From: Microbotryomycetes sp. JL201
Lineage: Eukaryota > Basidiomycota > Microbotryomycetes
DNA length: 64,000 bases
Direction: 5' to 3'
Assembly (NCBI GenBank): GCA_033819885.1
Contig: JAQYUZ010000053.1
Coordinates: 1-64,000 of the forward strand
Shown: positions 1-11,714 of the stretch, piece after piece
How the letters are laid out: the number at the start of each line of letters is the position of its first letter
How positions within the stretch are numbered: position 1 is the stretch's first letter
Program-made: the position numbers and the translations under genes
The notes under the pieces: model-generated
What the model was told of the DNA's origin: nothing
Database searches by the model: none
The model's input: the letters and a program-made list of their open reading frames with translations, nothing else

Positions 1-152
1 TTCGGAAATGTGTGGAGCCAATGCCCACCAACAAATCGACCGATGGAAGGCCAGTTGTGCAGAAGGAAACGGTGGAAGGTATCTTCGGCGTCGGGCACGC
101 TCTTTTCCAAAAAATTGAGGTTTATATATTTTTTGAAAGCGCAGCCATCGTG

Positions 153-244
153 GGCCAGATGGCGGAGTGGTTATCGCGACAGACTTGAATTAATACGATA
201 TCTGTTCCTCTATGAGGGCGTAGGTTCAAATCCTGCTCTGGTCG
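153..244 (+). tRNA. tRNA-Ser (anticodon UGA) with a 10-nt intron
   Basis: The class II cloverleaf can be folded by hand. The acceptor stem pairs GGCCAGA (153-159) with TCTGGTC (237-243), with one G-U pair and discriminator G244, as expected for eukaryotic serine tRNA. The anticodon stem ACAGA/TCTGT (179-183 and 201-205) encloses 17 nt. A normal 7-nt loop with anticodon TGA (186-188) is left if a 10-nt intron (190-199) sits one base 3' of the anticodon, the standard site. A variable arm CCTC/GAGG follows, then a T arm with GGTTCAAATCC (box B, 223-233). Box A lies at 160-170. The mature length would be 82 nt. Serine is favoured over leucine by the discriminator base and the anticodon. Confidence 0.9.
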
Positions 245-248
245 ATTC

Positions 249-257
249 TTTTTTTTT
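249..257 (+). terminator. RNA polymerase III terminator of the tRNA-Ser gene
   Basis: A run of nine T residues starts five bases after the tRNA discriminator base. This is the standard pol III stop signal on the coding strand. Confidence 0.85.
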
Positions 258-648
258 GTTGCCACGGCACTCTACATCGCTTTTTATTCCACACGTATGA
301 AGAGAAGCAAATCTACCTATCTAGTCCTGTATTCTATGGCCAAGCTGGACAGTCGTATGCGCCTTATATGTGGGTTTTTTTTTTTTGGTTAGAGACTCGG
401 CTTGCCTAGCTTAAAACAGAGCGTTTAGTGTGAAGAAAGGCAGGCATTGCTCGGCGACTTGACAAACCCGTGCTATCGCTTACAAAAGAGCCTTAACCCC
501 GCGAGACGAACGTGTGGGTGAAGTTCGAGCATCGACTTCGTCTGACACGATTCATGCCCAGCATTAGCATAATTTGACCCTAGGATCCGTCTTTTTACAG
601 CCACATACACAGCTGAGATACCCGTCGGAGTCATCCGGTGCGCACAGG
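258..648. other. Intergenic region before the phytase gene
   Basis: No convincing gene was found between the tRNA terminator and the tentative phytase start. There is a T-run near 375-386. The region probably holds the upstream control region of the phosphatase gene. Confidence 0.5.
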
Positions 649-2511
649 ATGCACGATCCTACCGACCGAATCGCTAGCTGGTGCACGTGCGCACTGGTAA
701 TCTTAGCAACCCGTGCAAGAGCATTCACGCCGTCTTACGACAGTCTATCGAGCTATTTGCAATCATCCGCCCAGTAGTGAGCTGGGTCTGCCCGTCTTGT
801 GCCCGAAGAGCTCATGTGGGGCCCAACTCGGCTCGTCCAGCGCGCCGTACTCGGCTGCAGATGCCTATACGCGGCCGGCTTGCCATTGCCGTGTCACTCA
901 AGTGAGTCTGATAACCTCACACAGGCTTGCAAGCCGACTGAAGAGATCTGTGGCGCAGGCCAACATTCTTCAGCGCCACGGGGCGCGTTTCCCGACGCTC
1001 GGAGCTGCCATCGAGTTGGGTGTGACTGTAGAAAAGCTTGTGAAGTACCGCAAAACGCGCGAGCGAGGTCGAGCTCGAGTGCAGTCGAATCGGCAGATTC
1101 TCTTGAGCAACCAATCTCGCGACATTTGGGCGTTTCTTGACGACTGGAATTACAAGCTCGGCATTGACGACTTGGTACCATACGGAGAGCACGAGTGAGC
1201 TATATCGTCGGCCCAGTTCGTCTTTCGATCTGACATGGACAGAGCTCGAGTGGCGGCGACCGAGACTCACGGGAGATACTGTCAAGCAAATTGCTCCACG
1301 CCATTCATTAGAGCCTCTGTCGGTCTCAAGTCCCCGTTGCCCTTCCACTGCTGACTCGCGACGTACAGAAATCGAAAAGGCACGCTCGTGCCCTGGAATA
1401 TATAAGGCAAAGGCTGACAACTGATGATCAGAGTGATTGATTCGGCTCGTCAATGGGCCGGGACGTTTGCCAGACTAGCGGACCAAGCAGATCCTGGCGT
1501 CGTGGCAATCAGTGAAGCCGCTGGCTCGCTCAACCCTTTGCACAACGTTAGTAGCTATCGTCTATTCTCCGTGCATGCCTCACACGCAGCAAATAGTATT
1601 GCCCGTACAGTAGAATCAACACTGCGCCCCAAGGCGTCTGGCTTGAGCGATTCGCGACACCTATTGCGAGACAGCTCGATGACCAGTCGCCACAGATCGG
1701 CCTCATCGCGCAAGACATCGTCAATATGGCCCACTTGTGCGCGTTCGAGACACTTGCCTTCGAAACGCAAAGTCCGTTCTGCCAATTGTATACGGATGAC
1801 GAGTGGCGGCAGATAGAGTTGGTTTTGCTCGAGCAACGGACGACGGTAGCTGACCTGTCCGGTCCTAGGTACCACGGAGACCTTGGGAAGTATTATGGTT
1901 TTTCATATGGCAATCCATTGTCACGCGCACAAGGCGTCGGTTACGTGAATGTAAGGATTGTGTCTCAGGGCAAGCAATATGCTCAAGCTCGCTGTACAGG
2001 AACTGCTTTCGCGCTTGACGGGTAATTTGTCCTTCGTGACAAATGACACGACCCAGGTCAACCAAACTCTCGATCGAGATCCGCGAACGTTCCCTCTTGA
2101 CAGAATGCTCAACGTCGAGTAAGCTCGGTTGCGCAAGCGATTCTAAGCAGGCTTGACAATCCTGATTGCAGCTTTTCGCATGACAATCAGCTTTTACCTA
2201 TCATGACTTTGCTGGGCTTGTTCAACGACGACGCTCCGCTCAGCCCTACGAAACCAAATCCGGATCGTCAGTTTGTCGTGTCTAAAATCGTATCGTTTGC
2301 GGCGCGGCTGGTCGTCGAGCGAATCGAATGCACAGATGAGATCAACAGCAGGACAACGACGTATGTTCGAACATTGATCAACGATGCTGCTCAATCGCTA
2401 CAAGGCAAATGTTCCGGTCAAGAAATGTGCCTGCTTAAAGACTTTATCGAATCGCTAGAGGAAAGCGTTGCGAGGGCGAGTCAAGAGTACAGACGGTGTT
2501 TCGACGACTAG
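649..2511 (+). CDS. Histidine acid phosphatase, 3-phytase type (secreted)
   Basis: This is a branch-2 histidine acid phosphatase, an enzyme that removes phosphate from phytate or other esters outside the cell. The N-terminal catalytic motif RHGARFPT follows a CRVTQ/ANILQ junction made by intron 902-958. Later blocks typical of phytases are PFIRAS, VIDSA, a C-FET/SPFC region, QGVGYVN and the C-terminal catalytic FSHD motif (joined across the intron ending near 2171), then a Cys-containing tail ending at 2511. At least five short introns interrupt it. One donor near 1339 gives Lys where the family usually has Arg before VIDSA. The 5' end is tentative: ATG 649 followed by exons 649-696, 744-773 and 809-901 keeps frame and gives a hydrophobic leader, but the second intron would be only 35 nt. 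Family assignment is firm; substrate is inferred. Confidence 0.85.
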
Positions 2512-2532
2512 AACATGTGCATTATTCACATT

Positions 2533-4158
2533 TTATATCGGCGACTTGTCTAACGGCAAATCCGAGTGCAAATACGGCTTCAACCCTTGCCCTGCGCCAA
2601 ATTCGGCAGTGCCATGGCCTTCCGGACTCGTGCTCTTGACGATATACTTGTAAATGACGAGCTGTCCCGAATACCAAGAGTTAGCTACGCTCTTAAGGCA
2701 GAGCTGGGCGAACGCACCCCTTCCAGTCCGACAGGTCCCCTAGCATGAGTCTTGCCCGTGCTCACTCCAACTTCTGTCCCGAACCCATACCTGAATCCAT
2801 CTGCAAACCTCGTGCTCGCATTGACGTAGACGCCAGCACTGTCTATGCCACGACAGAAACTTGTCGCGTTCAGTTCGTTCTCGGTAACAATGCTATCCGT
2901 GTGGTGAGACGAGTGATTGTTGATGTGAGAGATGGCCTCGGACAAGGACGGGACGGTCTTGACGGCGAGAATCAAATCGAGAAACTCGGTGTCGTAATCT
3001 TGCTCGCTCGCAGGCACGATTTGTGACTCGCCATTGGGCAAGACTGACGGGATCGACGGCGATTGAGGCAGGGCTGCAAGAGATGTCGGACAACACCGCA
3101 AGGTGATTGAAGCAGAAAGCAGCGCTGCGGCGAGCTTCGGCCACAGGGTCGGCAGCAGAGATTCGTGAATGAGCAACGTCTCGGCAGAGTTGCACGCGGC
3201 AGTGTACGTCGTCTGCCCGCGGCGATGTCAGCCAGGTGAAACGATGCCGTATGCCCGCCATTCACCTTGGAATCCAATACGACCTTGATCGCCTTTTGCT
3301 CATTTGCGCTCTCGTCAACGTACACGGCGCAAATTCCGTCAGCGTGTCCCATGACGGGTATCCTCGTTCCGTTTTGAATACTTCTCACGAGCGAGTTGCT
3401 CCCTCGCGGAATGACCAAGTCAATGTACCTGTCTTGATCGAGCAACGCGGCAATCTCGGACCTGAGCGATACGGTCTGGATGTACGCGCGCGGCAGTGAC
3501 GTCTGCGCAAGAGCGTTTTGAATGACTTTCGACATGATTTTCTGTGTGTGCAAAGACTCTTTGCCGCCCTTGAGAATGGCAGCGTTGCCTGAACGAGTTT
3601 GAAAGTTGAGTGGCGTTGAAGGACCCAAGCCAAAAAGGGTCGGCTCGCTCACCTGACTTGATGGCAAGGGCGGAAATGTTGACAATGACTTCTGGCCTGG
3701 CCTCGAAGATGACGAGCAAGACGCCAATCGGGCACGTGACGCGGTGCAACTCGAGGCCGTCGTCGAGCTTCTTTGCGTAAGTGACTTTGCCTGTCGGATC
3801 GTCGAGTCGGTCGACGTCGAGAATACCTTGGAGCATGCTGTCGTACTTGTCTGCGGAAGACTGGAGGTCCAGGCGCTTCAACAAAGACGATGACATTGTG
3901 CCGGCCGCGACCTGCTCGCGTGCCGCCTGCGTGCCCATCCCCATGAAGCCAGTCAGCCGGCACATCACTCGAGCGGGTGGAAACAGTATGATCAGCGCGC
4001 CGCACCTCCATGTCTTGTGCGTTGGCGGCGAGAATGGCGGGCTTTGACTCGACGAGTGCGTCTCTGATGGTGAGCAGCGCACGCCGCCTCTCGCTTGCAG
4101 GAAGCAGTTGAGACGCATCAAACGCCTCCTTAGCCTGCTTGGCCACTTGCTCGGCCAT
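2533..4158 (-). CDS. PRO2: Gamma-glutamyl phosphate reductase (glutamate-5-semialdehyde dehydrogenase)
   Basis: This enzyme reduces gamma-glutamyl phosphate to glutamate-5-semialdehyde with NADPH, the second step of proline synthesis. The start chosen is the ATG of MAEQVAKQ at 4158, because the open frame further upstream has no ATG. Splicing four short introns gives the continuous family pattern: ILAANAQDME, then SSLLKRLDL, PIGVLLVIFEARPEV, the NAAILKGGKE cofactor region, LVIPRGSNSL, IPVMGHADG, a TYTAACNSAETLL block holding the expected catalytic Cys, and a C-terminal GPVGLEG/LVIYKYIVK end. Introns fall after DMEV, IKSG, LDSK and GLEG. The C-terminus runs about 30 residues past the usual YKYI end. 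The stop lies about 20 bp from the phytase stop on the other strand. Confidence 0.93.
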
Positions 4159-4283
4159 CGTTGCGGACGAGTGGACTGACGCCGAGCCCAACGTTCGAGA
4201 GATTCGCAGCGGTTTCCGATTAGAGGCCCGAGCGCAATGATATCAAGCCAGACCGGGCACTTGCAACAAGCACGAGGCTCGAT

Positions 4284-6627
4284 CTACTTTTTACTCTTGC
4301 CGAAAGACACTGCACCGCCTTTCAAAGGATCGACTCGCCGCTTCATCCCCGCACTCCCTCGCTCACGACCACCTCGTCCGGCCTTGCCACCACGAGCCTT
4401 GCCTCCTCGATTCGGTTTGTGGAACGGTACATTCGACACGCTGGCGTCCTTGCTACCGTTGGTAGAGCTCGGATCGGACGTGCCATCTGCAGCGGAAGCA
4501 CCACCAACGGCAGCGATGCGAGGCATCAGATAATTCGGGACGTGCTTCAGGTGTGCTTGCACACGAGACGGATGCAGAGGCTTGTCATGTCGCAGGAACG
4601 CCAAATCGCGAGGATTGTCTTCAAAGTGAGCCTGGCGCGTGATGAGCAAAATCAGTCTGTCAGATGTCACACACCTGAAACCTCTCGGAGCAGACGCACC
4701 TTGAGCTTCTCTGAATTGAGCACCTCATTTTTGATCTCTTTGATTCGCGCTTCTTTCACAGACGCCTTTGTCACGGACCTCAGTCCGTCTTCCATTCTGT
4801 ACCTGAATCCCTCAACCTGCTTCATGTCAAACTTGTACTCTTTCAATTCGCATCCTCTCGCTCGCTGCGCCTTTTCAATCCGCGCCCATACCGTCTCGTC
4901 TCTCTTTGCAGTCTCGAGCGAGACGTCAAATTGCTTCTTCTTGCCCCACAGATCTCGCGGTACGATGAACGACAAGGCCGTGCCCGTTCGTCCGGCGCGA
5001 GCTGTTCGGCCGACGCGGTGAGTGTACGATCTAGACGAGAATGGCAAGTCAAAGTTGACGACACATGCCACATCGACAAAGTCAACACCGCGCGACACGC
5101 CATATTCTGGCGCGGACGTCGATTTTGCCGAACCGTCTTTTCGTTTCCGCTTCTTCGAAGGCTGTTCGGACGTTGATGCCTGGGGCTCTGCGTCTCCCGG
5201 TTGCGTCGAGATGACTGCAGGTCGGATAAGGTCAGGCGCCGAGATCTGTCACCAATGAGCGAAACGCTACTCACGGGTAGATGCGGCTTCGGGCACTTCA
5301 TTGTCGTCTCGGTCGTTGCCCTCGAGGCCGCTCTCGTCAGTGGCGATCAGGTAATCAAACACGCCGTGATTGAACTCTTGAACCGCGTGATACCTGGCAA
5401 GCTCCCGGCATCAGCATGAGGATTCGGTCCCACACGTGCGACAACTCACCGAGAGTTGAACGGCAGCTCAGCGTTCAGTACACCACTTTTGATGCCAAAC
5501 TTTTCCAAAAAGAGCTTGAGGCGGTATCCTCTATCCGTGTCGTTGACAAAGATCAAGCATTTGCCTTTGATCAAGCGGAGTTTGAGGATAACGTAGATCA
5601 GCAAGAATTTGTCTTCTTCCGAGCACCTGTCGATACGGCGCGAGTCAGTGGAATGCGAGCAGCAAGCCGTCGAAATCGCAGGTCACACCTGACGCAATAT
5701 TGTGCCAAATTGGCCAACTCGTCTTGATCCTCTTCAAGCTTGAGAATGATCTGCCGAGTGGCCAAAGTTAGCGAGGGCGCACGCGACAAGCACAATCGAG
5801 ACGCACAGGGTTTTTGAGCAGAATACCCTTTAACTCGTCAACTTCGCCCGTCATGGTCGCCGACATTAAGAACGTTTGGTAGACTTTCGGCAGGTTCCAC
5901 GGGCCGGTCAAGATTGAGCGGATATCTTCGGACGAGTGGCCGTACGACAAGATCAGGTCGGCCTCGTCGATAATGAGCTGGTCGAGATGCTCGAGTTGGA
6001 GGGTCTAGCCGGACGAGCAAGTGATTGAGCTAACAGGCTCACGACAAGCTCGAACCTGCAAACTGACCTCGGCTCGCAAGTGCGTCAGAGCTCTTGATGG
6101 TGTCGAGACGACGATTTCAGGTCTGTCTGCCAATTGCAATCTGCGCAGCGTATAAAGCTAAATGAGTCGCGTAGACACAAAAAGGAGAACAAGATTTGAG
6201 CGCACCGCTCTGTGCGATCGCCGCCGCCGCCAGTCTTGCGTTTCTTACGGGCATGGTCGTGCCCTGCTGCGTTGACAATGCGGATTGTGTGCTGTCCTAG
6301 CCCGAGACCGTCGATCAAGCGCGCGACTTGAGCCTTGACTTGTTCAGCCAATTCTCTCGTCGGTACGAGGATCAACGCGCGTGTGCCGCCCAATTCGCCG
6401 CGATCACGACGCTGCAGGATCGATTGCACAACAGGAATGGCATAAGCGAGCGTTTTGCCGGAGCCTGTGCGTGCGCGCGCAAGAATGTCGCGAGTGGATG
6501 ACAGCGCCAACGGCACGAGCATCGCCTGCACCGGCGTCGGCACGGGGAACTGCAGCGCCGACAAGGCTCTCAGCAGTAATGGATGAAGCGCCGGCTCGAG
6601 CGCCGCAAACTCGGTCGTGCTCGGCAT
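4284..6627 (-). CDS. DBP9: ATP-dependent DEAD-box RNA helicase Dbp9 (DDX56 type)
   Basis: This is a nucleolar RNA helicase needed for 60S ribosomal subunit assembly. Visible motifs in order are the Q region (FPVPTPVQ), motif [17 protein letters not shown], motif II as [20 protein letters not shown], and motif [15 protein letters not shown]. Two features separate Dbp9 from other DEAD-box proteins: the DEADL-LSYG sequence, and the tail with [33 protein letters not shown] and LKHVPNYL. The C-terminus is rich in Gly, Arg and Lys and ends at 4284. The start is the ATG of MPSTTEF at 6627. Several short introns interrupt the gene. Confidence 0.93.
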
Positions 6628-6910
6628 CACGACGCAGCGAGGACAGACGCAAAAGCGCAAAACTCGCTTCTGCACCCACAACAACGTCCTCACACGTCAT
6701 GCTCGTCGACTCAGAATCATCAATACCATTCACACGTAGATATGCACTCAAGTCCGAGCAACTTTGCCCCAACGCACACCCGTGACAGCTCATCGCCGAG
6801 CTCGGTTCACCCCGGATCGTTCAAGCCGTTCATTACACAACAAACACAAGTACCAACGACGAATGCTATGCGCGAATGCAAATGAAGGATAAAGCAGAAA
6901 ACAAAGGCGG

Positions 6911-9900
6911 TCACTCGAGCAACATGATGCCCCAGATGGCAGTGTCAAACCTCAAACTCTCAAGGCTGCCAGCCAAGTCGCCACCTCGTTCTGGCTCGAT
7001 CGCCCGCGTCACGTCTTCGGCCGTGACCAAGTTCTCAAAATTCGGTCGAGACGGTTTTGGTGATGGCGAGTTGACGGACGCCTCTGTCGCCTCTAGGGGC
7101 GGAGCCGCGCTGTCGCGCGCCCCATTCTCCGATTCGGCGTCATGCATGCCATCATCGGCGTCGTCCCGCTCCTGACTGGCCTTTGTAGTCTGATTGTGCA
7201 CGTCGTCTCGCCGAGGCAATTCAGACGTATACTCTCTCATCTCGCCAATGACAACTCTCAACGTTGCGGCCGTTGCAATCTCGAGCGGCGTAATCGTCGG
7301 CGTATTGACGCGGTCGAGGTACCTTTCCATACCATCGAGCATGTCCAAAACACGTCGAGGGCAAATCTCGTCAGGCACGACACGTAAGCAGATGAACAGG
7401 AAACGTAACGCCGCTGGGACTAGGGTCCGAGGAAATGTCAGTGCTCGTGTCCAACAGGCAATTCGAGCGCTGTTTCAGCTCACCTTTGATCTGCGCCCAG
7501 TAGTGCGCGGCGGTGGCGTGATGAAGCCACATGCGCGTCTCAGTGCCTATGAGAACGACATTAGCTTTGTACTCAACAAGCGTTTTTCGTACAACCGACC
7601 AAATTTGATGCAGTAAAACAATGTCTCAACTGCCGCCCTGATGAACACTCTGACGTCGACCGTGATCTCACTCGAGTCGGCTTCCTCGAGCTTTTGCAAG
7701 ACGTAGCCATCGAAGATGAGCCGGTTATGGTCTACCGGAAAGAGGCTATGGTCAGCGTGGCACATAGTGTCTCGGTAAAGGCGACCCACGATATGGCGTG
7801 CTCTTTCGTATCTTGGAATGGTCGCCCCAGCCATTGAACAACTCTGCGAACGACAATGTCCATCAGCAAAGGCGGGCCCGCAGGTTTGCGGGCGGCCTTG
7901 ACCCACCCTGCATGTCCTGTCGACGCTCCATCCAATCCGACATATCTTTGACAAGCCTGTCGACGATCACAACCTTGTCCGACAACGTTTGCTTCTTGGT
8001 CGTCATGCCCGGACCCAGTTCGTTCCACGCACGATGTGCAAAGAGAGCAGATTCAATGTGCCTGTCAGTTCAAAACACGGTCAGCCCATCATCTTGCACC
8101 GAGCAGAAATGGCGACGCACGTCTGCAGCAGGGCATCGAGGGTCGTCTCGGTGTAGTCAGAGTTGCGAAGAATGTCGATCTGCTCAGTGATAACCTCCAT
8201 CGGATAGGGCTGAACGGGAGCAGACCAAGCGCAAACAGTATACCTGAGGCCAAATTAAAGGGTCAGTCGACGCCGAGACATCACGGCCTGCCCTTACAGA
8301 GAACTCCAAGCCCCTACGGAGAGCAAATGGCTCAGACATGCACACGAATAAAAGTGCAGGTCCTAACACTCACACGTCGTCAAAAAAATTCGACCGTTCA
8401 GAGCAAGCTGCCTCGCCTTGTCACTATGGCGTTCCGATTCTGGCAAATCTCGGAGCGTCAACAATGCTTGGGGCAATCCAAGCTTGTCAACGGTCGTCGC
8501 CACTGTGCCGCAATACCTGCTGACGCCGTTGTATAAACTGAACATGACGAGCGCTTTGACGACAAGAACCGACGGGCTCGGCAGCAACAAACTTTCTTGC
8601 GTCAGCCTGACGGACTCGACGACGGCCGTCCGGTGCGAGTCCGAGTGTGCGATCGCTCGGGCGCCCACCGAGATGAGGACAGACAAGAGGAAAGACGATC
8701 TCGTGCGAATGTCTTCAAACGATAGTTGAACTTCTGGCACCCTCGCGTCTCGGGGCGTATTAAGCGTTGCCATGTACGCGTCGAAGCAAAGTAGAGCCTC
8801 TTCCTCAGTGATCAGCCCTCGGCCGATCATATCTCGCGTCGCGTCTGCCTCTTCCGTCTTTGGTCGTTTCATGACATCGCTGAGCTGAGACACGCGGTGG
8901 CTCGGTCTAGGCTTGGGCATCCCAGCGAGCCTGACCATGTCGGGCATCGGCACCGGATTGAGTAACAGGCTGATAGATGGCGACGACACAGGAGCGTGTT
9001 GGTACGCCGTATGAGTGTGCATGCCATGACTCGTGCAAGAGCTTGTCGCGCCCAAAGTTGGGACTGCGTCTGGCCTGCTCGATGGCGGAAACCCGAACCG
9101 TGGAACGAGCTGGTCATCTTGCATGACGGCCTCGGGTGAGGCGCCGGCTGCAGGTTGATCGTACCTCTCGGGGCTGACATTTGACACGAGGGACCGGATG
9201 ACCGACATCTCGACTTCGAGCGCGGCCAGTCTTCGTTCGTAGCTCGCAGAGTCGTTGAGGCCAGAAGGCGGCGGGGGCAGCTCACGCTGTGGAGTACATG
9301 CGCCCGACTCGCCCTGATCCCCGGACGCAACGCTATGTGTAACAGGGTTGCATCAGACAAGAGCGTGCACATCGGACGATCACTTCGGTTGAGGACTGAC
9401 CCTGCCCTGACAGCCCGATTCCGTGAGCCCTGCCCAAGCTCGTACGTGCATCTGATTTTTGCGGCTGCACAACGTTTGCACGGCAGCCCTTCCCTCGCGC
9501 CTTCGCACTTCATCTGGAAATGTGCAAGCCGTCAGTCGAAAAATAAAGAGTTCGTCTTGGCTTCCTTTCTGAAGAGACTTGCCTTTTGCCGACGACAATT
9601 AGTGCAAGCGATTGAGCTGCGTGTCTTTGCTTTTGTCGCCACCGGTGGCTCTGACGGCGCCTTGGTTGAGGTAGAGGTAGTCGGTCGCGGCTTTGTTTCG
9701 CGCGACGGGCTCATGCCATCTAATTCTGCGCCGACTGGTGTCGATGGCGTGTTGCCAGAGGCGAGCGTGCCATTCGGGAGCACGAACGGAGGGCTAAGCG
9801 GCGATTGTGGCGGCGCGGGCCGAGGCGTCGAGTGCTGCTGCTGCTGCTGCTCCTGTTGCTGTTGCTGTTGCTGTTGCTGGGACATCGAGTAGGTCGTCGG

Positions 9901-10260
9901 GCCGTAAGAAGTTGATGGAGGTGCCATTGGTGGTCCGCGCTGCTGATATGGATGGTACGCATAGGCTGCGTCCAAGTTCGGAGCGCCACCTATGGGCAGG
10001 CCCGCTCCAAATCCGTTTGCCGCTGGAGGACGAGCACCACTAGGTGACGTGTAGGCGCCGTAGCTGGCGAACGCTGCTCCTGGCCCTGCTGCTGAGAGGT
10101 GGGCATGCTGCGGCGGCAACGGCTGCGGCACAGGATGATGGGAATGCAGCGAATGCATGTGCATGACGGGCTGGCCACCGACACCGTGTTGCTGGTGTTC
10201 GTACGCTGGCATGTGCTGCTGGTGATACGCGTGCCTGAGCGAGTCATGTGAGTCGCCCAT
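6911..10260 (-). CDS. Zn2Cys6 fungal transcription factor
   Basis: This is a nuclear DNA-binding regulator of unknown targets. About 240 residues of low-complexity Gln/His/Pro/Ala-rich sequence, including a Gln run encoded near 9834-9880, precede a zinc cluster. The cluster is split by an intron: ACTNCRRQK on one exon and KCEGAREGLPCKRC...IRC on the next, giving the six-Cys pattern CX2CX6CX8CX2CX6C. The middle region, with LLCFDAYMATLN and a helix-rich stretch around VKALVMFSLYNGVSRY, resembles the fungal-specific transcription factor domain. The C-terminus ends in IMLLE at 6911. The start ATG at 10260 (MGDSHDS) is well placed, about 290 bp from the Sgt1 stop. There are several short introns. 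I cannot assign an ortholog. Confidence 0.85.
9834..9880 (-). repeat. CAG/CAA triplet run coding for polyglutamine
   Basis: On the plus strand this reads as repeated CTG then TTG/CTG triplets. On the minus strand it encodes about 15 Gln interrupted by one Glu, inside the N-terminal low-complexity region of the Zn2Cys6 regulator. Mixed CAG and CAA codons suggest a tolerated protein repeat more than a fresh pure-repeat expansion. Confidence 0.85.
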
Positions 10261-10436
10261 GACTGCCCAGCCTTGGGTCCTGCAGCGACTTTGCTGCAAA
10301 ACTATCCAGGTGCAATCACCGTCAAAAGACTCTGCTCTGCCAACAGCAGCGCTTGCCGAGTCGCAAGCTGTCGGTCCAAGTACTCCGTGTCGACGAGAGC
10401 TCTTCCGGCCTGTGAAAGTCCAAGGGTCGATCGAAA

Positions 10437-10453
10437 CCCGGGCAACGCCCGGG
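10437..10453. promoter_or_regulatory. GC-rich perfect hairpin between SGT1 and the Zn2Cys6 regulator
   Basis: CCCGGGC (10437-10443) and GCCCGGG (10447-10453) form a perfect 7-bp stem around AAC. The pentamer GCAAC recurs three times in the next 30 bp. It lies upstream of the regulator start (10260) and downstream of the SGT1 stop (10552), so it could be a protein-binding inverted repeat or a 3'-end structure. Function is inference. Confidence 0.4.
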
Positions 10454-10551
10454 CGCAACCCGGCGCAACGGCATGCACAAAGAAAATAATCCTTTTGCAA
10501 CATCGAACGAGCGAAAGAAAGACTTGGCAACCTTGAAAGCTGTCGCGACCA

Positions 10552-11586
10552 TTATTCGCCCCACTTCTTCGCAATCATTGACTGCGGAGCAGACCCCCAC
10601 ATGTTCAGACTGTTTTCCAGGGATGTGAAAGGCATATGGCTGAGCGTCACGTAAACTCACATCTGGAGGCATCGTCTTCACCGTTTCCTGCATAAGAACG
10701 TCAAAAGTCAGCCAGCTGTGCCGACAGGAGCGCCGGCCCTTGATCTTCATCGGTTCTGACCTTCTTGACCTCGTCCCAGTTCGTGCTCAAGCTCGTGCCG
10801 TTGCTCTCTTGGTACGACTTGATCATGGCCCTCCTCTGGTCATCTGTCGCGTCCGCATACAACTTTTGAAACAGCTCGTTCAGCGCTGCGTCGCCACCGC
10901 CGTTCGGGTCCTTCGCTTTGCCTGCCATTTCGTCTTCCTCGGTCGATTCTTTGACCACTTGATCCCAATTTGTCCGCTTCTTAGCAGAAGAAGGGTACGC
11001 GTGCGCATTTGACGACGAGTTTGAGCTCGCTAAGGTTTGCAGGTCCGAGCGTGAACGTTAGTGAACGCAAGGAAAAGTTTTCTCGCCGTCGAGAGTGCGC
11101 TTACCTAGCTGACCTGACACGCCTTCGTCTTGTCCCTCAATCTTGTTCCACTTGACGCCAACTTGCTTCTTTGCGAGCTTGACTTCAATTTTTGGTTGCA
11201 AGACTCGGACGGAGCTGGCTTTCGGATCAATTTCGTGAGAGAGGGGATCTAGATCAAATGCGAGGTCTGATCCGGTTGCCAGTTTGACATTGAGTGATAG
11301 CTAAACGCATGGGCAAGGTGGGGAATCGATCGTCAGGCGCTGCAGTCGAGTACGTCGGCTTTGGGAGCTCGGGCGACGTCGTATCGCTTTCAATCTAGTA
11401 AGACGTTGCTCACTGATGTAGGCTGCAGATCAAGTGTCATGTCGTTCTCGTTGACGTTGCGAATAAACACGCTCAAGACGACATCCGTATCGGTCTGATA
11501 CCTGTAGCAGGGAGCAGAACATGCTTCAGACACTGCCGAAACCTTGTCGTGCCGCTGCCGCACCATTCATGGCGAATCTTGGACAT
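10552..11586 (-). CDS. SGT1: Sgt1-type co-chaperone (CS plus SGS domains, no TPR)
   Basis: Sgt1 links Hsp90 to SCF ubiquitin ligase and kinetochore clients. The protein starts MSKIRHEW and goes straight into a CS (p23-like) domain: the junction HEW/YQTDTDVVLSVFIRN is made by an intron whose splice completes the Trp codon. The CS domain continues through LSLNVKLATGSDL, and after VGVKWNKIEG comes a charged linker. The SGS domain contains NELFQKLYADATDDQRRAM and KSYQESNGTSLSTNW, and the last exons restore the family ending as PPD/SMIAKKWGE, stop at 10552. The N-terminal TPR repeats of yeast and plant Sgt1 are absent, and only about 130 bp separate this start from the upstream Maf gene's stop. 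Confidence 0.88.
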
Positions 11587-11714
11587 GGCTCAGGTCTGCG
11601 TTCGAGGGGTCCGAGCGTGAACGCAGAGCGTTCTGCACAGTTCGCCGGAATTCCCTCGCGAGCAGAATTGGAACAAATGATCTCATCGATTATGACAACA
11701 GAGTTTGAACAGTT

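Noticed and set aside
2972-3727. A second protein in another frame of the minus strand over PRO2
   Set aside because: It mixes true PRO2 exons with intron sequence. Splicing explains the frame change.
9834-9880. CTG repeat as a non-coding expansion
   Set aside because: It is in frame in the Zn2Cys6 gene and encodes glutamine with mixed codons.
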